A stretch of DNA of 64,000 nucleotides. Source: CAZAPG01 sp964486935 (lineage in GTDB: Bacteria > Chloroflexota > Anaerolineae > 4572-78 > J111). The notes beneath the pieces were generated by a model. That model saw only the letters and a program-made list of their open reading frames with translations. It searched no databases and had not been told where the DNA came from. Positions within the stretch are counted from its first letter, which is position 1. Each line of letters opens with the position of its first letter. The stretch spans positions 62,001-126,000 of the forward strand of contig CAZAPG010000010.1 in NCBI GenBank assembly GCA_964486935.1. The letters are read 5' to 3'. Shown piece after piece: positions 55,010 to 63,956 of this stretch. The position numbers and the translations under genes are program-made.

Positions 55010-55273
55010 ATGATTATTCGAGCTAATTCCAAATTTCCGGCGATTACCGCCCAAAATGTTGGACGTGAAGTGTGGAGTAATCGCCAGCCGGTTGTGCGAA
55101 TTATTGGCGATAGACAAACACTGCAACGTATTGCCTGGATATTTCAGCGCGTGCCCGACATGTTCGAGGTTCGGTTTGATTATGCCTCGCTGGTGGTGCG
55201 CCGCGCCCGCCCCCCTCTTCAACCCTTTCGGCCAGCCCGGCAACTCTCCCGAAAAATGGCGGTAGCGGGTTGA
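55010..55273 (+). CDS. Small unknown protein
   Basis: I do not recognise this 87-residue protein (MIIRANSKFPAITAQNVGRE..., ending in an Arg/Pro-rich tail). ATG 55010 is chosen because AGAAGG lies 9 nt upstream; ATG 55004 is too close to it. The middle (QTLQRIAWIFQRVPDMFEVRF) looks like a folded alpha/beta unit. It is basic and soluble. There is no operon partner: the next gene starts 237 bp later and the gap 55274-55510 holds only a weak promoter (TTGACT 55412, TATTTA 55434). Confidence 0.45.
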   Translation: MIIRANSKFPAITAQNVGREVWSNRQPVVRIIGDRQTLQRIAWIFQRVPDMFEVRFDYASLVVRRARPPLQPFRPARQLSRKMAVAG

Positions 55274-55510
55274 TGCTGCCGCCTGAACGGGTCGATTTTG
55301 GCCTGTTGGGGTAGGCAAAACGGCCATCGTTTTCGTAATATATGCTAATTCCACAACGTTAAAACTCATTCATTTGACGTACACGCAACGGGTCTTTTGG
55401 CCGATTATAAATTGACTCATTTTTGATATGATATATTTAAGGAAACCAGTTATCTTTAAGGCCAAATTGCTCGCTAAAGTATCCCTTCCACGGGGGTATA
55501 GGAGGCAAAA

Positions 55511-56716
55511 ATGAAAAAGAAAAACCTATTGCTGAGGATTGGACTGTTTGCCGTCATTCTCTTTTTGGGAACAGGCGTGGCCATGTTTGTTGGCGAAACC
55601 AGGGGCCTGGCCCTCGCTGACCTGTCGGATGCGCCGGTAAAAATGCTGGCGGATGCCCCCTATGGTAACGAGCTTTACGCCGCGTTAAACCAGGCTGAGG
55701 CGCATAGCGTTTATCGCAGCGATGATTATGGCCGCTCGTGGCAAAAAGTTGCGCCCCTGCCCAATGTGTCTATTAGCGCCCTGGAAATTCACCCGACCAA
55801 CGAAGATACTATTTTTGTGGGCACCAGCGGGTCCAACCGCCAGGAAGGCAGCCTGTGGTACAGTAACAATAAAGGCGCAAGCTGGCAGCGATACACGCTC
55901 AACCTGCCGGCCAATGCCGATGGTCAATTGCCGGCTGTATCTGCCTTAACGGTTGACCCCAACCATCCGGGGATTCTTTATGTTGGCACACAGGGGCGCG
56001 GGTTGTATCGGGTTCAATCGGGCTATGCCGGCTTTGAAGTTATTGGCGACCCCTCGGTGCAGGACCTGTATGTGAATGATGTTGTGGTTGCCCCCCAAAG
56101 CCAGGTATATGCCGTTACCACCGATGGCTTGATGGTGATTGAAGACAACCACCTGCGCCGAATTGCCACGCTGCCCGACGCCGCGGTGAGTCTGGCGATT
56201 GACCCCGCCAACCCAAAAATTCTCTATGCGGGCACCGTGGGCTACGGCCTGCACCGTTCAACCGATGGCGGGCAAAGCTGGCAGCCAATGAACAATGGGT
56301 TGGGCTGGCAGCCGGGGATTATATTGCGTATTCCCGCTATTGCCATCGACAGGGAAAACCCCCAACACCTGGCCCTGGCTGCGGCCTTTAGCGTTGGCAG
56401 CCGGCTAACGGGCGATGGCATTTATGAAAGTTTTAACGGCGGCCGACACTGGACTAAAATTGCTGATACCCGCGAGTTAGCCAATCGAATCACTATCGAA
56501 GCCGGCGGCATTTATGTTGCCGCCGACTCCGGCTTGACCCGGTACGGAAACCCGCTGCCCTCAACCACGCCCGAAACCTGGTTCCGCACGCGGTTGTTGG
56601 CCAGCCCTACCGTTACCCAGGCAGCCATTCTGCTATTAACCATAGCGCTGGGCGGGCTGGTTTTGCTGGGACGAATTGAGTGGTTCTTGAAAATTCGCCA
56701 CGTTAAAATGGCTTAG
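55511..56716 (+). CDS. Membrane-anchored BNR/sortilin-like beta-propeller protein
   Basis: A 401-residue protein with an N-terminal signal anchor (LLLRIGLFAVILFLGTGVAMF), then BNR-type repeats with Asp-box-like SDDYGRSWQKV, NNKGASWQRY, STDGGQSWQPM and FNGGRHWTKI between LYVGTQGRGLYRV-type strands, and a C-terminal helix (TVTQAAILLLTIALGGLVLLG) with a basic end. The propeller is thus extracytoplasmic and tethered at one or both ends. Such VPS10/BNR propellers bind ligands; the ligand is unknown. AGGAGG precedes ATG 55511. Two small membrane-protein genes follow. Confidence 0.82.
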   Translation: MKKKNLLLRIGLFAVILFLGTGVAMFVGETRGLALADLSDAPVKMLADAPYGNELYAALNQAEAHSVYRSDDYGRSWQKVAPLPNVSISALEIHPTNEDTIFVGTSGSNRQEGSLWYSNNKGASWQRYTLNLPANADGQLPAVSALTVDPNHPGILYVGTQGRGLYRVQSGYAGFEVIGDPSVQDLYVNDVVVAPQSQVYAVTTDGLMVIEDNHLRRIATLPDAAVSLAIDPANPKILYAGTVGYGLHRSTDGGQSWQPMNNGLGWQPGIILRIPAIAIDRENPQHLALAAAFSVGSRLTGDGIYESFNGGRHWTKIADTRELANRITIEAGGIYVAADSGLTRYGNPLPSTTPETWFRTRLLASPTVTQAAILLLTIALGGLVLLGRIEWFLKIRHVKMA

Positions 56717-56792
56717 GGGAACGCGGGGAGTCTCCCCATAACCCTTCCAGACTCCCCAAACCCGGGATGTGCCAATTAAGGAGGCGCTGATT

Positions 56793-57128
56793 ATGAAATG
56801 GGTTCGAATTATTTTGGCGGGCCTGGCTATTTGGGGGTTAACTCTCATCTGGCTTGAGCTGAATTTAATACTGACTTCGCCCCTGGTACTGGGATTGCTC
56901 ATTGGGCTGTTGATGATTATCCCGGCCTACTGGCTGGGCCGATATTTTGAACAGGGACAAAATCAATCCAATGGCGCGGGCACAGATTGTAGAGATAATG
57001 ACATTTCAATATCGCAACCCCAATCCCACCGCTCGCGCCATCAACACCCAACCCTGCCAATGCGAATTGGCAGCGTCACCAATCATTCGCACGCCACCCG
57101 GCCTATGCGCCTGGGGCTTCAACGGTAG
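56793..57128 (+). CDS. Small membrane protein with polar C-terminal tail
   Basis: A 111-residue protein. Two membrane helices (residues ~4-22, VRIILAGLAIWGLTLIWLE, and ~26-46, LTSPLVLGLLIGLLMIIPAYW) are followed by a polar, His/Gln/Ser-rich tail that looks disordered. AAGGAGG precedes ATG 56793. It follows the BNR-propeller gene by 76 bp and is probably in the same operon. No family recognised. Confidence 0.6.
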   Translation: MKWVRIILAGLAIWGLTLIWLELNLILTSPLVLGLLIGLLMIIPAYWLGRYFEQGQNQSNGAGTDCRDNDISISQPQSHRSRHQHPTLPMRIGSVTNHSHATRPMRLGLQR

Positions 57129-57137
57129 GCTGTAATA

Positions 57138-57296
57138 ATGTTGACTATCATGATTGTTAAATTGGCTACCATCTGGTTAGCGGTTGATTTGTTAATTGTG
57201 GCGACAGTCTGGTATCTGGCTACGGTTATCAAACCGCGTTTTCCCCACTGGTGGAAGCGGGAAGTAATTGACGACGAACCGCGCACTATCCGATAA
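57138..57296 (+). CDS. Tiny membrane protein (52 residues)
   Basis: The frame ATG 57138 to TAA 57294-57296 encodes 52 residues: one membrane helix (LATIWLAVDLLIVATVWYLA) followed by KPRFPHWWKREVIDDEPRTIR, a basic then acidic cytoplasmic end by the positive-inside rule. It begins 9 bp after the previous gene. No strong ribosome-binding site; coupling to the upstream stop is possible. It is likely a partner of the preceding membrane proteins. Not recognised. Confidence 0.5.
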   Translation: MLTIMIVKLATIWLAVDLLIVATVWYLATVIKPRFPHWWKREVIDDEPRTIR

Positions 57297-57400
57297 CCAC
57301 CCGCCCGGATGGGCAATAGCCAGAATTGCCCACATCGACCGGTTGAATCGCACTATGAGGTTTTCTGCCTGCTGTTTGAGTAATCGGCAGCAGTGAAAAA

Positions 57401-57432
57401 AAGGGCGTCGCCAAATTTTTGGTGACGCCCTT
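57401..57432. terminator. Bidirectional terminator between convergent operons
   Basis: AAGGGCGTCGCC (57401-57412) pairs with GGTGACGCCCTT (57421-57432) with a short A/T loop, TTTT following on plus and TTTTTTT on minus. It separates the small membrane-protein operon from priA. Confidence 0.85.
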
Positions 57433-57451
57433 TTAGGTTTAAAAATACCCT

Positions 57452-60400
57452 CTACAGCAACGTTACCGGGTCAATATCAACCTTCCAGCCGCGAGGCAGC
57501 GGCAGCAGCGGCCGCAGCACCGAGGCCGGGTCCTGGGCGCGAACCAGCACGTGCCAGCGATACTGGTTACGCACCCGGCGCACATAGCTGGGGGTCGGCC
57601 CGATAATTTCTACCGCGGGCAGCCCCTGCCTTTCGACATGCCGGCGCAGGCGGGCAGTCAATTCCTGGGCCGCCTGCGTGCTGCGCTCCAGCCCCGGTCC
57701 CTGGTACATCAACAGGGCCACCCGTTTAAAGGGCGGGTAGCGCTGCTCGCGCCGAAAAGCCAGCTCCATTTGATAAAACCCTTCGTAATCGTGGTTGGCC
57801 GCCGCCTCGATAGCCACCTGGTCGGGGTTGTAGGATTGGACAATCACCTTGCCCCCTAGCGGGCTGCGTCCGGCCCGGCCCGCTACCTGCATCAAAAGTT
57901 GAAACGTGCGTTCGGCGGCCCGAAAATCGGGCAGGTACAGAGCCGTATCCGCCGAGATGACTCCCACCAGCGTTACCAGCGGCAGATCCAGCCCCTTGGC
58001 CACCATCTGCGTGCCCACCATCACATTGGCTCGCCCGGTCATAAAATGCTCTAAAAATATATGGTGACTCCCTTTTTGGCGGGTGGTGTCCCAATCCCAG
58101 CGAATGGTTTGGGCATTGGGAAACAACCGCTCCACCGCTTCTTCAACCCGCTGGGTGCCCAGCCCAAAAAAACGAATCCGGTCGCTGTGGCAGTTAGGGC
58201 AGCTTTCAACCGATTTGCTGCGGTAGCCGCAGTAATGACACACCATCAACTCGTTGCTGGCGTGGTAGGTGAGCGTAGTTTCGCAGCGCGGGCAGGTCAT
58301 CACGTAGCCGCAATCGCGGCAAATCACAAAGCTGGCCGCGCCTCGCCGGTTGAGGAACAGAATTACCTGTTCATCCCGGCTTAACGCCTGGCGGATACCC
58401 TCTTGCAGCGCCCGGCTGAAAATGGTTCGATTGCCCGCCTTCAGTTCCTCGCGCAGGTCAACCACTTCAACTTTGGGCAAAGGCAGGGCCACAAATTCAC
58501 TCTCCGGCGTTTCGGGCGCGGGCAGGGCAATTTCCCGGCGGCGTTTGAGTAGCGCCTGTTGCACGGCCAGGTGTTTGGTGTGGGCCAGAATCCGGTTGGG
58601 CAGATGCAGCAGCCGGTACTCGCCCCGTTCGGCCTTGCGATAAGTGACCACATCGGGCGTGGCGCTGCCCATAATAACCACAGCCTCGTTCAAGCGGCCC
58701 AACTCCAGCGCGGCATCGCGGGCGTGAAACAACGGGGCGCGGTCGCGCTCTTTATAGGCCGGTTCATGCTCCTCGTCCACCACAATCACGCCCAAATTAT
58801 GCACCGGCGCAAACAAGGCCGAGCGCGGCCCCACCACAATGGGCAGTTCGCCGGCCCGCACCCGTTCCCAGGTATCGTACCGCTCGCCCGGCGAAAGGGC
58901 CGAATGCCAGATAGCCACCCGCCCAGGAAAACGGGCCGATAGCCGCTCGACGGTTTGAGCGGCCAGGGAAATCTCCGGCACCAGCATAATCGCCCCCTGA
59001 CCCGCCCGCAGGGCGGCGGCAATGGCCCGCAGATAAATTTCGGTTTTGCCGGAGCCGGTGACGCCGTGCAGCAAAGTGGGCAGCCTGACCGGGTTTTCAC
59101 GCCGCCAGGCCAGGGCGACTTCTTGCCACACGGCCTGCTGCTCCGGGGTGAGTTTGGGCGGCTGGTCGAGCGTAAAACTGCGCCCGGCCAGCGGGTCGCG
59201 CCAGCGGCGGGCTTCGCCCATGCTGATGAGGCCGGCCTCGGCCAGAGTTTTGAGGGTGTCCAGATTGGCTTCGGTTTGGGCGTAGACCCAGCCCACCCAC
59301 ACCGGGCCGTCCTCGGCGGCCAGCAGGTTGAGCACGTCGGCATATTTTTTGGCCCAGCGTAATTCTACCACCGCGTCGAGCAGCTCTGAGGGCGGCAAGG
59401 CCAGGCTGATGCGCTCCGGCTCTTCAAATGGTACCACCAGCGCCTGCCGTTGCAGGGTTTCGATGATTTCCGGTTCGACATCCGTGGCGGCGATGATGTC
59501 AGCGGGCGGCGCGGGACGGCCCTGGCCGATGAGGTAGGTCATTACCTTTTGTTCCGCCGGGGAGAGGGCCAGCGAGTCTAGCTCGGCTGGGCTGCGGCGA
59601 AACTGGGGCGGCACGTCGAGCCGGGTTTGGGCGGGGATAATTTGGACCAGTTCCTTTTCGGCCAGCGCCCTGGCCGGGCTGAGAGAGCAGCCAACCTGGG
59701 CCAGCACGTCGGCCAGCGCCGGCAGCGGGTCATCTAACTCTGCCAGGTAGAGCAGAATTTCGGCCTGTTTGGAGAGGCGGCCCAGCGTGGGCAGCGCGGC
59801 CTCGATTTCGTCGGGAGGGATGAGCAGTTCGACCATGCGATCTATTTTGGGGCCAACGCGGGGTTTGGTCAGCATCGACTCGCGGCGGGCCAGCCCTTTG
59901 TTAAGCAGCAAATTGGCCGCGCCGGCGTCAACCTCGGCCAGGGGGGTGGGGCCGTTTTGGCGCAGGTAGGCGAGTAAAATGTGCTCCGGCGCAGTCAGGG
60001 GTTCGGAAGGCGCTGCGCTGGTGGCTTTGAGCACGGTTTCGGGTTTGCGGTTGGAGCCGGGCGGTAAAAAGTAGCGGATGCAGGTAGCCAGCGGGGCAAT
60101 ATACTCGCGTGAGAGCCAGCGGGCCAGTTGAATTTGAGCGGGCGTCAGCGCCGGCCTGGGGTCCAGAATAGCGGCGATGGGCCGCGTGTTCTCTACGGGC
60201 GAAAGGTCGCTCAGGCCAACCACCACGGCCATCAACTGCTCGGTGCGAAAAGGTACGGCCACCAGTTGGCCTGCCCGAATTTGTTCGGCCAGGTGAGGCG
60301 GAATGTGGTAGTGAAAGGTGACGGCCAGGGGGTTGTCTTCGGCCAGGTCATCCTCTTCCGGTTCCAGTTCCGGGGCGGGAATATCGGCATCTTCCGGGGC

Positions 60401-60463
60401 GTCGACAAAATCTCGCCGGGTGGGTTTGATGATGGGGCGGTCTACAACTACCTCTGCGTACAT
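57452..60463 (-). CDS. priA: Primosomal protein N' (PriA helicase)
   Basis: A 1003-residue replication-restart helicase. The N-terminal 3'-DNA-binding domain begins MYAEVVVDRPIIKPTRRDF but has an acidic insert (residues ~25-45). Helicase motifs are Walker A LLHGVTGSGKTEIYL, Walker B VIVVDEEHEPAYKE, and GSATPD. Eight zinc cysteines lie in FVICRDCGYVMTCPRCETTL and MVCHYCGYRS...CPNCHS. It is longer than the usual ~730 residues, mainly from an expanded, less conserved stretch at ~150-400. It acts at stalled forks to reload DnaB. Its start touches the stop of the AmmeMemoRadiSam B gene. Confidence 0.95.
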   Translation of the reverse strand: MYAEVVVDRPIIKPTRRDFVDAPEDADIPAPELEPEEDDLAEDNPLAVTFHYHIPPHLAEQIRAGQLVAVPFRTEQLMAVVVGLSDLSPVENTRPIAAILDPRPALTPAQIQLARWLSREYIAPLATCIRYFLPPGSNRKPETVLKATSAAPSEPLTAPEHILLAYLRQNGPTPLAEVDAGAANLLLNKGLARRESMLTKPRVGPKIDRMVELLIPPDEIEAALPTLGRLSKQAEILLYLAELDDPLPALADVLAQVGCSLSPARALAEKELVQIIPAQTRLDVPPQFRRSPAELDSLALSPAEQKVMTYLIGQGRPAPPADIIAATDVEPEIIETLQRQALVVPFEEPERISLALPPSELLDAVVELRWAKKYADVLNLLAAEDGPVWVGWVYAQTEANLDTLKTLAEAGLISMGEARRWRDPLAGRSFTLDQPPKLTPEQQAVWQEVALAWRRENPVRLPTLLHGVTGSGKTEIYLRAIAAALRAGQGAIMLVPEISLAAQTVERLSARFPGRVAIWHSALSPGERYDTWERVRAGELPIVVGPRSALFAPVHNLGVIVVDEEHEPAYKERDRAPLFHARDAALELGRLNEAVVIMGSATPDVVTYRKAERGEYRLLHLPNRILAHTKHLAVQQALLKRRREIALPAPETPESEFVALPLPKVEVVDLREELKAGNRTIFSRALQEGIRQALSRDEQVILFLNRRGAASFVICRDCGYVMTCPRCETTLTYHASNELMVCHYCGYRSKSVESCPNCHSDRIRFFGLGTQRVEEAVERLFPNAQTIRWDWDTTRQKGSHHIFLEHFMTGRANVMVGTQMVAKGLDLPLVTLVGVISADTALYLPDFRAAERTFQLLMQVAGRAGRSPLGGKVIVQSYNPDQVAIEAAANHDYEGFYQMELAFRREQRYPPFKRVALLMYQGPGLERSTQAAQELTARLRRHVERQGLPAVEIIGPTPSYVRRVRNQYRWHVLVRAQDPASVLRPLLPLPRGWKVDIDPVTLL

Positions 60464-61312
60464 TTACTTGCTAAAGGCGACGGCTGCGTAACCAACCACC
60501 TGGCTCTTGTCGGGGTAGGCGTCGGCGCTGGTGGCGTATTTGAGCAGATGGCTGTGAGTAACTCCCAGGCCCGCGCCGGCGTGAATAACCGTGGCGATGG
60601 GCGCGCCCCCGCAGGCAAAGGGTTGTCCCTGCCGGCGTCCGGTTTTGATGTGGTTGAGCAGCCCGTCGGCATCCAGATTGATGATGAATTGCAGCGTATT
60701 TTCATCCAGCCGACGGGCGGTGGCGTCATCAAAATAGTGGCTCAAATCGCTGCTGGCGACAAGCAGGGTAGGGCCGGCCCGGCCAATGGTCAGCGCCTCT
60801 ATCAGGGCCGACCCCAACCGGCGGCACGCCTGCGGCGAGTCGACGCCCATCATCAGCGGCGCCAGTTTGAACTGCTCCAGCGCGACCTGCAAAAACGGCA
60901 GTTCAATCTCCAGCGAGTGCTCGTTATCGGCGGGCAGCACGACCAGTTCGATTTCCGATTGCAGGGCGTCGAGCACCGGCCAGGCTACCGGGATATCGCC
61001 CAGCGGCGTGCGCCAGCTATCGGCCTTAACGGTGGAGATTTTGCCCGGCGCGGCCCCGCGATGGTCCGGCCCCAGCAGCACCACCGTTTCAAACGCGCCG
61101 GGCGTTAGCGCGGCAAAGCCGGCCCCGGCCACGTGCCCGCTAAAAAAATGGCCGGCGTGAGGCGCTACCAGCCCCACTATGTCGGCCACCGGCGGGGCCG
61201 GGGGGGGGCTGCTCATATAATTTTGAATATCCTTTTTGAGTTGGGCCGCATTGGCGCTGTACCAGCGGCCGTCGGCGTAGTGGGGCGGGCGGACATGCAA
61301 GATTGCGCTCAT
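60464..61312 (-). CDS. AmmeMemoRadiSam system protein B (MEMO1 family)
   Basis: A 282-residue protein of the MEMO family, related to class III extradiol dioxygenases. Typical blocks are GLVAPHAGHFFSGHVAGAGF, TVVLLGPDHRG, EHSLEIELPFLQ, LLVASSDLSHYF and the C-terminal GAGLGVTHSHLLKYATSAD. In the AmmeMemoRadiSam system it acts with an AMMECR1 protein and a radical-SAM enzyme; neither is in this window. The substrate is unknown. The stop abuts priA and the start is one base from the rhomboid stop: a compact operon. Confidence 0.9.
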   Translation of the reverse strand: MSAILHVRPPHYADGRWYSANAAQLKKDIQNYMSSPPPAPPVADIVGLVAPHAGHFFSGHVAGAGFAALTPGAFETVVLLGPDHRGAAPGKISTVKADSWRTPLGDIPVAWPVLDALQSEIELVVLPADNEHSLEIELPFLQVALEQFKLAPLMMGVDSPQACRRLGSALIEALTIGRAGPTLLVASSDLSHYFDDATARRLDENTLQFIINLDADGLLNHIKTGRRQGQPFACGGAPIATVIHAGAGLGVTHSHLLKYATSADAYPDKSQVVGYAAVAFSK

Positions 61313-61313
61313 T

Positions 61314-62114
61314 TTACAAACCTCCCAACCGGTTCAACCAAAACCAGATAGCGCCCTGCGTGCCAAGCACCAGCATTGCCGTCGCCAGCAGAGGAATCCA
61401 GAGGCGGTTTAACAGGGAAACTTTGTCTGTTAGCCGGGGGGCCAGGGTAAACTGGTCGACCATTTGGTAGCGGGGGGCCAGCCCGTAACCCAGCACAAAG
61501 CCGGCAATCAACCCGCCAATGTGGGCCAAATTGTCGATGCCGGGCACGGTGAAACCAAAAACCAGGTTGATGCCAATAATAAACAGAGTGCTGGTGACTC
61601 GCTGGCGGCCAAAGTGTCCAAAGGCATTGCGGTGCAGCAAAAAGTAGGCCAGGTTCATGCCGATGATACCAAAAATAGCCCCCGATGCGCCGGCGCTAAC
61701 TACCAGCGGCCCTTTGCTGGCAAAGCTGGCCAAACTGCCAAACAGCCCTGATAAAATATAAATAATCAAATAGCGGGCCGGGCCGTAGATGCGCTCCATT
61801 TCCAGGCCAAAAATAAACAGGGCGTAGGCGTTAAAGCCCAAATGCATCAGGCCAACGTGCAAAAACATCGAGGTGAACAACCGCCAGGTTTCGCCGCGCA
61901 GCAAAATGTGCTGGCCCGAATTTGCGCCAAAGTTTATCAATACCTGGGTGCTGGTTGAGCCGCCAAAAAGTTCCATCAGCAGCCAGATGACAACAATAAT
62001 GACCAGCAGCACGTAGGTAACAAAAACATTATGCAAGGGAATGGCCACGCGCTGCGCTGGCGGCGAAATTGGCGGCGGGCGGTCAATATTATCAAAATCT
62101 GATGGATAGGTCAC
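61314..62114 (-). CDS. Rhomboid family intramembrane serine protease
   Basis: A 266-residue membrane protease with about seven helices. The catalytic Ser is in VVSAGASGAIFGIIGMNLA and the His in IDNLAHIGGLIAGFVLG; the helix-2 region HVGLMHLGFNAYALFIFG fits rhomboids. It cleaves substrate helices within the membrane. GTG 62114 overlaps the guanylate kinase stop (GTGA), so it is translationally coupled. Substrates unknown. Confidence 0.92.
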   Translation of the reverse strand: MTYPSDFDNIDRPPPISPPAQRVAIPLHNVFVTYVLLVIIVVIWLLMELFGGSTSTQVLINFGANSGQHILLRGETWRLFTSMFLHVGLMHLGFNAYALFIFGLEMERIYGPARYLIIYILSGLFGSLASFASKGPLVVSAGASGAIFGIIGMNLAYFLLHRNAFGHFGRQRVTSTLFIIGINLVFGFTVPGIDNLAHIGGLIAGFVLGYGLAPRYQMVDQFTLAPRLTDKVSLLNRLWIPLLATAMLVLGTQGAIWFWLNRLGGL

Positions 62115-62734
62115 AAGGTTATCTCCCGTTGTTGTACCCGGCAGCGTTCGGCCCTGATAATGCAGGCGATTTTGCGGCAGGTGTCATCCAGTTGGTCCTC
62201 CTGGTTTATGACCACGTAATCGAACATGTCCAGCCGTTTTAACTCTTGCCGGGCGGTAGCGATGCGCATTTTTAGCTGGTCCTCCGGCTCGGTTTTGCGC
62301 TGTTGGAGGCGTCGCACCAGAGCCTCCTCGGATTCGGCGGAGATGAAAATCAGTACGGCCTCCGGCACCAGCCGCCGGATGGTTTGCGCGCCCTGCACGT
62401 CGATGCGCATAATCACGTCTTTGCCGCTGGCCAGCGCCTCGCGCACCTGCTGTTTGGGAATGCCTTTGTAATCGCCGTAAACAATGGCGTATTCCAGCAG
62501 CTCATCTTCTTCAATCATTTCGGCAAAAGCGCTGGTAGAGACAAAAAAGTAGTCCTTGCCGTTAATTTCGCCGGCGCGTTGGGGGCGAGTTGTGGCCGTA
62601 ACCACAAAATGAAACGGATAGCCCAACTCCTGCATCCGTTTGATGGTCATATCTTTACCTACCCCCGATGGCCCGGAAATGACGACCAACAGGGGGGACT
62701 CTTGGTGGTTGTAAGGGTCAATTCGATGCGACAA
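62111..62734 (-). CDS. gmk: Guanylate kinase
   Basis: A 207-residue enzyme: P-loop VVISGPSGVGKDMTIKRM, GMP-binding TATTRPQRAGEINGKDYFFVS and EYAIVYGDYKGIPKQQV, then VQGAQTIRRL. It phosphorylates GMP to GDP. TTG 62734 is chosen: AGGAG lies 8 nt upstream and the length then equals typical Gmk. A longer frame to 62830 is open but adds an unconserved segment. First gene of the gmk-rhomboid-memo-priA operon. Confidence 0.93.
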   Translation of the reverse strand: MSHRIDPYNHQESPLLVVISGPSGVGKDMTIKRMQELGYPFHFVVTATTRPQRAGEINGKDYFFVSTSAFAEMIEEDELLEYAIVYGDYKGIPKQQVREALASGKDVIMRIDVQGAQTIRRLVPEAVLIFISAESEEALVRRLQQRKTEPEDQLKMRIATARQELKRLDMFDYVVINQEDQLDDTCRKIACIIRAERCRVQQREITL

Positions 62735-62855
62735 ATTCGCGGCTCCTGTGAAAAATAGCGTTATTCCAACCGGCGCTCTGTGGCGGGTCTGTTGATTTGC
62801 CTTGAAGTTGGCAGTATAATACAGAAACACATCATGCCAAACAGGGAGGTGTCCG

Positions 62856-63257
62856 GTGCCAATTTATGAGTATGGCTGTTACGACTGCCGGAAACGGGTT
62901 AATGTGTTTTTTCGCAGCTTTTCAGAAGTAGAAACTAAAGCAGCAACCTGCCCGCGTTGCGGAGGGGTTAACCTTAAAAGGCTCATTTCCAGAGTTGCGT
63001 TTGTGCGCTCAGAGGAGAGCCGGTTGGAAAACCTGGCCGACCCCAGCAGCCTGGCCGGGTTGGATGAAAATGACCCCAAATCCATTGCCCGCTGGATGCG
63101 CAAAATGAGCAGTGAGGTGGGCGAAGACCTGGGCGAAGATTTTAACGAAGTTGTTGACCGCCTGGAGGCCGGCGAAGACCCGGAGTCGATTGAAAAATCA
63201 ATGCCGGAATTAGGCGGCGGCGCGGGCGGCGCAAGCGACGACTGGTTTGGAGATTAA
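62856..63257 (+). CDS. FmdB-family zinc-ribbon protein
   Basis: A 133-residue protein. The N-terminal FmdB zinc ribbon is MPIYEYGCYDCRKRVNVFF...CPRCGG, a CxxC-CxxC pattern. The remainder is acidic and helical (EVGEDLGEDFNEVVDRLEAGEDPE) with a Gly-rich end. FmdB proteins are named for a putative regulatory role at formamidase/amidase genes; function in most bacteria is unknown. GTG 62856 follows GGGAGG. Divergent from gmk. Confidence 0.88.
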   Translation: MPIYEYGCYDCRKRVNVFFRSFSEVETKAATCPRCGGVNLKRLISRVAFVRSEESRLENLADPSSLAGLDENDPKSIARWMRKMSSEVGEDLGEDFNEVVDRLEAGEDPESIEKSMPELGGGAGGASDDWFGD

Positions 63258-63261
63258 GCAG

Positions 63262-63328
63262 GAGGGAGTATGGATTAAGGGGTAGGAAAATTAGCCTCAT
63301 ACTCCCTACTCCCTGCTTCCTACTCCCT
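63262..63328. repeat. GGAGGGAGTA / TACTCCCTACTCCC palindromic repeat
   Basis: AGGAGGGAGTATGGATTAAG is followed by complements CATACTCCCTACTCCCTGC and CCTACTCCC. It lies between the convergent fmdB-like and tmk genes and encodes the last residues of the thymidylate kinase (GVGSRE), so the repeat has replaced the original 3' end of that gene. Confidence 0.5.
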
Positions 63329-63956
63329 TCAACACCTGCTCCAATCGCTGGCAAATGGCCTGTTGAACCTGCGCCACCGAGTCCGTAGCGTTGACCACCA
63401 GCCAACGGTCCGGCTCGGCCTGAGCCATTGCCAGATAACCGGCCCGAACCCGTTGATGAAAATCAAGTTCAAGCCGGTCCATCCGGTTCCATTCTCCTTT
63501 GCCGGCGGCGCTGGCGGCAACTTTTCTGTTTAATCCCTCTTCTACATCTAAATCCAAATAAATAGTAATATGGGGTTTTAGCCCCTGGGTGGCAAACCGG
63601 GTAATCAACCGCAGCATGTCAAAATCCAGTTGACGCCCATAGCCCTGATAGGCGTAGGTGCTGTCGGCGTAGCGGTCGCACAGCACCACGCCCCCGCGTT
63701 GCAGGTGCGGCAAAATTATCTGCTGAACCAATTGCGCCCGGCTGGCCGAATAAAGCAGAACTTCGGTTTGGGCAGCCATTTCGGTGTTGGCTACATCGTG
63801 CAGCACGGCCCGAATCTGGTTGCCTATGGGGGTGCCGCCCGGTTCGCGGGTGCAAAGCACATTGTAACCCCGGCCCTGCAAATACTCAGAAGTGAGAGCA
63901 ATTTGGGTGCTTTTACCGGCCCCATCGGGGCCTTCAAAGGTAATGAACAAACTCAA
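63306..63956 (-). CDS. tmk: Thymidylate kinase
   Basis: A 216-residue enzyme: P-loop FEGPDGAGKSTQI, TREPGGTPIG, CDRYADSTYAYQGYGR, and the LID region after VAASAAGKGEWNRMDRLEL. It phosphorylates dTMP to dTDP. Start TTG 63956 overlaps the stop of the partial gene upstream (TTGA), showing translational coupling. The C-terminal GVGSRE is derived from the repeat at 63262-63328. Confidence 0.93.
   Translation of the reverse strand: MSLFITFEGPDGAGKSTQIALTSEYLQGRGYNVLCTREPGGTPIGNQIRAVLHDVANTEMAAQTEVLLYSASRAQLVQQIILPHLQRGGVVLCDRYADSTYAYQGYGRQLDFDMLRLITRFATQGLKPHITIYLDLDVEEGLNRKVAASAAGKGEWNRMDRLELDFHQRVRAGYLAMAQAEPDRWLVVNATDSVAQVQQAICQRLEQVLKGVGSRE

Noticed and set aside
54908..55369. A 153-codon minus-strand frame between the propeller genes
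   Set aside because: No ribosome-binding site or recognisable domain; the opposite strand has a better-supported small gene at 55010.
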